64,000 nt of DNA, taken from the NCBI RefSeq assembly GCF_008923205.2, contig NZ_WBMS02000021.1, positions 1 to 64,000 of the forward strand, given 5' to 3'. Under the pieces are notes generated by a model. That model saw only the letters and a list, made by a program, of their open reading frames with translations. It was not told where the DNA came from and did no database searches. A program made the translations under genes and the position numbers. Each line of letters starts with the position of its first letter. The first letter of the stretch is position 1. Positions 59,153-64,000 of the stretch are shown one piece after another. The stretch comes from Actinomadura physcomitrii (lineage in GTDB: Bacteria; Actinomycetota; Actinomycetes; Streptosporangiales; Streptosporangiaceae).

Positions 59153-59208
59153 ACGGCGGCCGGGCCCCTGCGGCCTCGGTCTTGCCGGCCTGGCCTCGGC
59201 TTCCCGGG

Positions 59209-59481
59209 TCAAGCCCCGCGCTGCTCCCGCACCGCCGACCACACGGCGGCCGGCGTGGCGAAAGTCCGCCCGTTCAGCGCCGAGTCCGGCAGCGTCACCT
59301 GGTACGCGTCCTCCAGGCGCAGCAGCAGCTCGATCGTGGCCATCGAGTCGAGCCCGGCCGCCTTGAGATCCAGGTCGGGCGTGATGGGCCGGGCCCGCTT
59401 GGCGGCGGGCAGCACCCCGCGCAGCAGCTCGACGAACCGCTCGTCGAGCGCGTCGCCGGTCAGCGTCTCCCTGTCGGTCAT
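59209..59481 (-). CDS. Free-standing acyl carrier protein 2
   Basis: A 90-residue carrier protein distinct from the PKS ACP: the phosphopantetheine site is DLKAAGLDSMATIELLLRLE (Ser46), then EDAYQVTLPDSALNGRTFAT. The LDSMATIE form resembles carriers that work with AMP ligases rather than poly-beta-ketone ACPs. It lies 65 bases downstream of the AMP ligase on the same strand, and the KAS III-like gene is upstream of that, so an acyl-loading and transfer unit is inferred. Confidence 0.88.
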   Translation of the reverse strand: MTDRETLTGDALDERFVELLRGVLPAAKRARPITPDLDLKAAGLDSMATIELLLRLEDAYQVTLPDSALNGRTFATPAAVWSAVREQRGA

Positions 59482-59546
59482 GGTCTCCCTCTCGTCACGC
59501 TGGGTACGTCGTCCACACCGGGTCCGTCGTCGACACCGGTCGCGGC

Positions 59547-61052
59547 TCACTCGAGCGACTCGGCGAGCCGCCGCTTGTCGGTCTTGCCGTTGGGGGTCAG
59601 GGGCAGCCCGGCCACCGGACGGCAGTCCGCCGGGACCTTGGCGTCCTCGAGGCGCTCGGCCAGCCCGGCCAGGACGTCCGCGGCGGGCAGCCCGGTCACC
59701 GCGAACACGGTCAGGTCGCGCCCGTCCGCGGGCGGCAGCACGGCGGCGGCCTCCACGCCCGGCACGTCCACCGCCGCCGCCTCGATCTCCTGGCAGGACA
59801 TGCGAACGCCGCGGCGCTTGAACAGGTCGTCGCGGCGGCCCTCGAAGTACAGGTGGCCGTCGGCGTCCAGCCGGCCGTAGTCGCCGCTGTGCAGCCGGCG
59901 CTCGCCCGTCTCCGGGTCGCGCCGGAACCGCTCGGCCGTGAGCTCGGGCGCGTTCCAGTAGCCGTCCATCACGTGCGGGCCGGAGACCACGATCTCGCCG
60001 GTCCCGCCGGCGGGCACCGGCCGGCCGTCCTCCCCGAGGATCGTCACCCGGGTCCCGGTCAGCGGGCGGCCGAGCGCGTGCGGCCGCTCCAGATCGCCGT
60101 CCGGTTCCATGATCGTGGTGCGCTTGCACTCGGTGGTCCCGTACATCAGCGCGAGGCTCGCGGTCGGGAACGCCGCGCGCAGCCGCGCCGCGAGCGGCGG
60201 CGTGAGCGCCGCGCCGGTGTTGGTGAACAGCCTCACCGCGGGCGGCTCGGCGGAGCCGCGCCCGACCAGCCGGATCAGCATCTCCGCCAGGGACGGCACC
60301 ACCGGCACGACCGTCGCGCCGTGCGCGCGCATCAGCGCGGGCAGCCCCACGTGCTCGTCCGGGCCGGCCAGAACCAGGTGCGCGCCCGCCTGCGCCGAGA
60401 GGAAGACCTGGTAGAGGCCGTAGTCGAAGGACAGCGGGATCGCCGTCAGGACCACGTCGCCGGACCGGTAGCGCAGCCGTTCGGCGATCGCGGCCGCCGC
60501 GAACGTGATCGCCCGGTGCGGGCTCATCACGCCCTTCGGCGCGGCCGTGCTGCCGGAGGTGTAGATGAGCAGGGCCAGCTCGTCCGGCGACACCTCGGGG
60601 CTCGCCGCCGACTCCGGCGACCCGCCGAGCGCGATCTCCTCGACCTCCGGCCAGAGCTTCTCCAGCATGTGGACGCGCGGGCCCGGTGGCACGCCGCCGT
60701 CGGTCTCGGCCGCGACGACCAGCGCGGGCGCGCAGTCCTCGAGCACGGCGTCCAGATGGTAGGCCTTCATTCCGGCGCCGATCGGCACGAACACCGCGCC
60801 GTGCCGGAGCGTGCCGAACAGCATCGCGGCGAACTCGCGGACGTTCCCGATCCGGGACAGCACCCGGTCGCCCCGGGCCACGCCCCGTTCGGCGAGCCAG
60901 GTCGCGAACGCGGCCGCGCGCGCGTCGAGCTCGGCGTAGGTCCAGGTGCCGTGGGCGTCGGTGACGGCCGGGGCGTCCGGCCGCCGCGCGACCGCCGCCG
61001 CCGGCAGGTGGTGCACCAGGTCGTGCGTCAGGTTGTCGGCCACAGTTCTCAT
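59547..61052 (-). CDS. Acyl-AMP ligase loading ACP2
   Basis: A 501-residue adenylate-forming enzyme: ALLIYTSGSTAAPKGVMSPH, IPLSFDYGLYQVFLSAQAG, LMYGTTECKRTTIMEPDG, RLHSGDYGRLDADGHLYFEG, RRDDLFKRRGVRMSCQEIE and TPNGKTDKRRL with the catalytic Lys. The SFDYGLYQ/TECKR pattern reminds me of ligases that load amino or small carboxylic acids on free carriers (as in pyrrole-carboxyl pathways), but I cannot assign the acid. It is separated from the KAS III-like gene by 4 bases and followed by ACP2. Confidence 0.85.
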   Translation of the reverse strand: MRTVADNLTHDLVHHLPAAAVARRPDAPAVTDAHGTWTYAELDARAAAFATWLAERGVARGDRVLSRIGNVREFAAMLFGTLRHGAVFVPIGAGMKAYHLDAVLEDCAPALVVAAETDGGVPPGPRVHMLEKLWPEVEEIALGGSPESAASPEVSPDELALLIYTSGSTAAPKGVMSPHRAITFAAAAIAERLRYRSGDVVLTAIPLSFDYGLYQVFLSAQAGAHLVLAGPDEHVGLPALMRAHGATVVPVVPSLAEMLIRLVGRGSAEPPAVRLFTNTGAALTPPLAARLRAAFPTASLALMYGTTECKRTTIMEPDGDLERPHALGRPLTGTRVTILGEDGRPVPAGGTGEIVVSGPHVMDGYWNAPELTAERFRRDPETGERRLHSGDYGRLDADGHLYFEGRRDDLFKRRGVRMSCQEIEAAAVDVPGVEAAAVLPPADGRDLTVFAVTGLPAADVLAGLAERLEDAKVPADCRPVAGLPLTPNGKTDKRRLAESLE

Positions 61053-61056
61053 CCGC

Positions 61057-62085
61057 CTACCACTCGGGTGTTTCCAGCAGCTCGACGACGGCCGCCGAGC
61101 AGGTGAAGCCGGCTCCGATGCCGTAGAGCATCACCCGGTCGCCCTTGCCGACGGCGCCGGTCACGACCAGGTGCTCCAGCGCCGCGCAGTAGTCGCCCGT
61201 GCCGACGTGGCCCGTGCGTCTGGCGAAGGCCCAGGTGGTCCGTTCCTCCGGGACGCCCAGCACGTCGTGGATCTGGAACTCCCCCTTAGCGCGGCCGGTG
61301 CCCGGGATGATGACGTAGGAAATGTCGTCCAGCTCCACGCCGGCGTGCGACAGCGCCTCGAGCTTCACCTTGAACATCGCGCGCGCCTGCCGCAGCGAGA
61401 TCTCCGCCTCGTCGTGCGCCTTCCGGTACTGCTCGGCGCGCTCCTCGAGCAGGATCGTGCGTTCGGCCGCGGTCGAGACGGCGGTGAACGGCTCCGACCC
61501 GCGGGCGAGGCCCTCCAGGGTGTTGTCGGCGATGGTCGAGGTCGACAGCAGCCGGGCGAACCCGCCGCGCGTCGACAGCACCGTCGCGGTGGCGCCGTCC
61601 GCGTAGGCGACGCCGGGCCGGAGCGTCCACCGGGTCACCCCGGCCGGACCGAACCGGTCCGCGGTGGTGACGAGGGCGGCATGCCCCGGCCGGACCCCCA
61701 TCCCCAGCTGGCCCGCGGCCAGCTCCAGCGCGCTCACGCCGACGCTGCACCGCTGCTGCACGTCGAAGCCGGGCACGTGGTCGCCGATCGTGCGGGCCGC
61801 GATGTAGGAGGCGGCGGGCCAGATGTCGAGCCCCTGGAACCACGTGCTGCCATGCAGGATCAGCGAGAAGTCCTCGGGGGCGGCCCCCGAGCGCTGCACC
61901 GCGGTCCGCGCGGCCTCGACCGCCATGTCGGGGGGCGCGACGTCCTCGGCGACCAGCACCGACTCGTAGCCGTAGTCGTCGGTCCATTCCGGACCGATCG
62001 CACCGGCGTCGACGGCGTCCCGTACCGGGACCGGGCGGGGAAGCCAGGTCCCGAGGCCCGCGAGGTAGACCGATTCCCAGCGCAC
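61057..62085 (-). CDS. KAS III-like acyltransferase (CerJ/ChlB/CloN2 type)
   Basis: A 342-residue thiolase-fold protein. The nucleophile Cys113 lies in GFDVQQRCSVGVSALELA. The usual KAS III His region HQANxRI is replaced by VIIPGTGRAK, without His. Instead His293 and Asp298 appear in TGHVGTGDYCAAL, the position where ketosynthases have Asn. Such Cys-His-Asp proteins form esters or amides rather than C-C bonds: CerJ (malonyl groups on sugars), ChlB3/ChlB6, PokM and CloN2 are examples. It probably moves the ACP2-bound acyl group onto a sugar hydroxyl. GTG at 62085 with GAAGGAG upstream. It is divergent from GT7. Confidence 0.88.
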   Translation of the reverse strand: MRWESVYLAGLGTWLPRPVPVRDAVDAGAIGPEWTDDYGYESVLVAEDVAPPDMAVEAARTAVQRSGAAPEDFSLILHGSTWFQGLDIWPAASYIAARTIGDHVPGFDVQQRCSVGVSALELAAGQLGMGVRPGHAALVTTADRFGPAGVTRWTLRPGVAYADGATATVLSTRGGFARLLSTSTIADNTLEGLARGSEPFTAVSTAAERTILLEERAEQYRKAHDEAEISLRQARAMFKVKLEALSHAGVELDDISYVIIPGTGRAKGEFQIHDVLGVPEERTTWAFARRTGHVGTGDYCAALEHLVVTGAVGKGDRVMLYGIGAGFTCSAAVVELLETPEW

Positions 62086-62214
62086 CGAAGCTCCTTCTCC
62101 GTAGTGTCCGGCGTGCGTCCATGCTGGGCGGCCGTCCTCGAGCCGCGCTGGAAGCTTCGTGCAGCCCGGCTCCGGCTCGAGCGGGCCTCGTGGCCGCCGG
62201 GGCACGATCCGGAC

Positions 62215-63393
62215 ATGCGGATTCTGTTCACCGTGCACGCCGCGGTCTCCCATCTCCGGCTGGTCGTCCCCGCCGCCCAGGCCGCGGCCCGGCGGGGGCA
62301 CGAGGTCGCCGTCGCCTCCGCGGCGAGCATGCGCGCGGAGACCGCCCGCTACGGCCTGCGCTTCTTCGAGGCGGGCTACGACTGGGGCGAGAACCGCGAC
62401 ACGGTCCTGGCGCTGGCTCCCACGCTGGTCACCCGCGACCAGGCCGCCTACGAGCGGGTGCTGACCCATGAATGCGTCCTGGGCCGGCCCGCCCTGGACA
62501 TGGCCCGCGACCTGCTGGAGGTCACCGGAGCCTGGCGGCCGGACCTCATCGTCCGCGAGGGCGAGGACATGGCGGGCTACCTGGCGGCCGAGACGCTCGG
62601 CGTCCCGCACGCGGGGATCGCGGGCGGGTCCACGCACCTGCTGCCGCCGGACGTCGTGCGCGACCCGTTGAACAAGTTGCGCGCCGAGCTCGGCCTGCCG
62701 CCCGACCCCTCGGACCTGACCTGCTACCGGTACCTGCTGGCGAGCCTGCTGCCGCGCGAGTACGTGCGCGACGACCTGGCCTCGCAGACCCTGCGCTGCT
62801 ACCGGCAGACCGCCCCCGAGCGGCAGGACGAGCGGGTCCCCGGCTGGCTCGCCGAGCTGCCGGCCGGGCGGCCGATCGTGTACGCCTCGATCGGGACGAT
62901 CGCCCAGTCGATGCCGTGGCAGTCCGACGAGGTGCTCACCTCCGTCGTCGCGGCGCTGAGCGATATCGAGTGCTCGGCGATCGTGTCGGTCGGTCTCGAC
63001 CGGGACCTGGACGCCTTCGGCGCGGTGCCGCCGCACGTACGCCTCGTCGATTCCTGGCTGCCGCAGCCGCGGCTGCTCCCGATGTGCGACGTGTTCGTGA
63101 CCCACGGCGGCTTCAGCGGCATCCGGGAGGGTCTCACGGCGGGCGTCCCGCTGCTGGTCACGCCGATGTACGACGACCAGCCCCACTCGGCGGCGCGCTG
63201 CCGCGACCTCGGGGTGGGCCTGTCGGTGCCCGGTCCCGACGCCACGCCCGCCGCGATCGGCGCGGCCGTCCGGACCCTGCTGTCCGACCCGGCGTACCGC
63301 GACCGGGCACGCGCCATGAGCCGCCGGATCCTCGCCTCACCGCCCATGGACGAGCTGGTCGGCGACCTGGAGGAGCTGGCGGCCCGCCGCTGA
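62215..63393 (+). CDS. Family-1 glycosyltransferase GT7
   Basis: A 392-residue GT-B enzyme of a different branch from GT1-GT4: RILFTVHAAVSHLRLVVPAA, TGAWRPDLIVREGEDMAGYL, RPIVYASIGTIAQSMPW, VRLVDSWLPQPRLLPMCDVF and VTHGGFSGIREGLTAGVPLL. The HGGFSG donor loop and WLPQ motif place it near macrolide/plant-like UGTs. It may act on a late acceptor, for example an already glycosylated or acylated chain. It is divergent from the acyltransferase operon. GGACATG context has no strong Shine-Dalgarno; the family-conserved N-terminus fixes the start. Confidence 0.88.
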   Translation: MRILFTVHAAVSHLRLVVPAAQAAARRGHEVAVASAASMRAETARYGLRFFEAGYDWGENRDTVLALAPTLVTRDQAAYERVLTHECVLGRPALDMARDLLEVTGAWRPDLIVREGEDMAGYLAAETLGVPHAGIAGGSTHLLPPDVVRDPLNKLRAELGLPPDPSDLTCYRYLLASLLPREYVRDDLASQTLRCYRQTAPERQDERVPGWLAELPAGRPIVYASIGTIAQSMPWQSDEVLTSVVAALSDIECSAIVSVGLDRDLDAFGAVPPHVRLVDSWLPQPRLLPMCDVFVTHGGFSGIREGLTAGVPLLVTPMYDDQPHSAARCRDLGVGLSVPGPDATPAAIGAAVRTLLSDPAYRDRARAMSRRILASPPMDELVGDLEELAARR

Positions 63394-63494
63394 CGAGCCG
63401 CCGGTGACGACCCCGTCGCCGGCAATCCGCCGCCGACCACCCGCTGCGACCACCCGCTGCTGACCAGGTTGAAGAACGAAAGGCAGAAAACGCG

Positions 63495-64000
63495 ATGCGT
63501 GTCCTTTTCACGGCGCTGGTGCCCAGCCACCTGATGCCGATGGTCCCGCTGGCCTGGGGACTGCGAGCCGCCGGCCACGACGTCCTGGTCTGCGGCATGC
63601 CCGAGGTGGTGGCCGCCGCGCGCGAGGCGGGCCTGCTCACCCGGCCGATCGGCGCGGAGGGGAACGAGATCGCGCGGCTCGCTCGCCCGGGCGCGATCGA
63701 GCGGCCCGCGGTGACCGGGCCCGGCGCGCCCGGCGAGAGCCACTGGGAGCGGGCCGGACGGCGCTGGGAGAGACGGCTGCGCGGCTACCTCGGCGGATTC
63801 CTGGCCCTGGCGCGCGGCTTCCGCCCTGATCTGGTGGTGACCGATCCGGTGGAGTTCGGCGGGCTGATCGTCGGGGAGGCGCTGGGCGTGCCCACGGCCG
63901 TCCACCGGTGGGGGCCCGACACCGTGACCACGGTCCTGCACGAGCGGGCCGGGACCGCGCTCGCCGGCCTGTGCGCCGAGTACGGCGTGGCGGCCTTCCC
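63495..64000 (+). CDS. Family-1 glycosyltransferase GT8, N-terminal part (partial)
   Basis: The gene runs off the right edge after ~168 residues: RVLFTALVPSHLMPMVPLAW, GHDVLVCGMPEVVAAAREAG, FLALARGFRPDLVVTDPVEF, then VPTAVHRWGPDTVTTVLHER. This is the acceptor half of a GT-B enzyme closer to GT1-GT4 than to GT7. The donor half with the HHGG loop is outside the window. The gene follows GT7 by about 100 bases and shows that the cluster continues to the right. GAAAGG lies upstream of the ATG. Confidence 0.85.
   Translation, partial: MRVLFTALVPSHLMPMVPLAWGLRAAGHDVLVCGMPEVVAAAREAGLLTRPIGAEGNEIARLARPGAIERPAVTGPGAPGESHWERAGRRWERRLRGYLGGFLALARGFRPDLVVTDPVEFGGLIVGEALGVPTAVHRWGPDTVTTVLHERAGTALAGLCAEYGVAAF

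Noticed and set aside
59153..59208. A terminator hairpin between the FMN reductase and ACP2
   Set aside because: The stretch is GC-rich with several partial repeats, but no single stem of convincing length and symmetry.
61057..62085. KAS III-like protein as a priming ketosynthase for the PKS
   Set aside because: The catalytic HQAN block is missing and Asp stands where Asn is required for decarboxylative condensation; its neighbours form an acyl-ACP loading unit.
61057..63186. A 709-residue fusion of the KAS III-like protein with an N-terminal extension
   Set aside because: The extension is antisense to GT7 and shadow-like. GTG at 62085 with GAAGGAG and the family-typical length gives the true start.
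1..64000. CRISPR arrays, tRNA or rRNA genes
   Set aside because: No regularly spaced direct repeats, no cloverleaf with a T-loop consensus and no conserved rRNA blocks were recognised on either strand.

Overview
The window is very GC-rich actinomycete chromosome with dense, overlapping, translationally coupled genes. It has no rRNA, tRNA, CRISPR array or transposase that I could recognise. Orphan NarL-type regulators, an LAL-type LuxR regulator, a PucR regulator and a nitrate-sensor-type kinase fit a filamentous actinobacterium (Streptomyces/Actinomadura-like). The genus cannot be fixed from the sequence alone.

Bases 1-10,582 look like ordinary or decaying chromosome: a partial histidine kinase, a PucR regulator, an LAL regulator, an LtrA-family membrane protein, a TetR/oxidoreductase divergon with a visible operator, and a GNAT acetyltransferase. 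Three gene remnants lie here (an amino-acid permease piece, an Rv1733c-like membrane protein piece and an AAA-ATPase regulator piece), as is common at the edge of a large accessory insertion.

From about 10,744 to the right end, and beyond it, runs one large type II polyketide cluster. Core genes: KS-alpha, chain-length factor and ACP (31.5-34.4 kb); asparagine-synthase-like amidotransferase (29.7-31.5 kb); acyl-CoA ligase and malonyl transferase (25.9-28.5 kb); ActIII-type ketoreductase, two aromatase/cyclases and a PF04199 cyclase (18.2-25.3 kb); PHBH-type FAD monooxygenase, tandem ABM protein, two O-methyltransferase-type enzymes and an aldo/keto reductase; and a full acetyl-CoA carboxylase set (34.6-38.2 kb). 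Amidotransferase, ligase, acyltransferase, ketoreductase, didomain aromatase and PF04199 cyclase together resemble the core of tetracycline and cervimycin-type pathways (OxyD/H/P/J/K/N roles). The inferred aglycone is therefore an amide-primed tetracycle.

Decoration is unusually heavy. There are eight family-1 glycosyltransferases (four in the 10.7-17.0 kb block, two at 40.5-46.2 kb, two at 62.2-64 kb, the last cut by the window). The deoxysugar set comprises nucleotidylyltransferase, 4,6-dehydratase, 2,3-dehydratase, 3-ketoreductase, two 4-ketoreductase candidates, an RmlC-type epimerase and a His-type 3-dehydrase. It can make neutral 2,6-dideoxy and 2,3,6-trideoxy sugars such as olivose, rhodinose or amicetose types. 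A separate acyl-loading unit (AMP ligase, free ACP, KAS III-like acyltransferase; 59.2-62.1 kb) sits beside a luciferase-like monooxygenase and its flavin reductase. A stand-alone A-T-C NRPS protein (41.8-45.0 kb) carries four TTA codons.

Export and self-protection are probably covered by an MFS pump and a DrrAB-like ABC pair. Control genes inside the cluster are a SARP activator and two paralogous orphan response regulators with differently degraded receiver domains. Strong perfect or near-perfect hairpins close most convergent operons. All product and substrate assignments are by motif recognition; no database search was possible.
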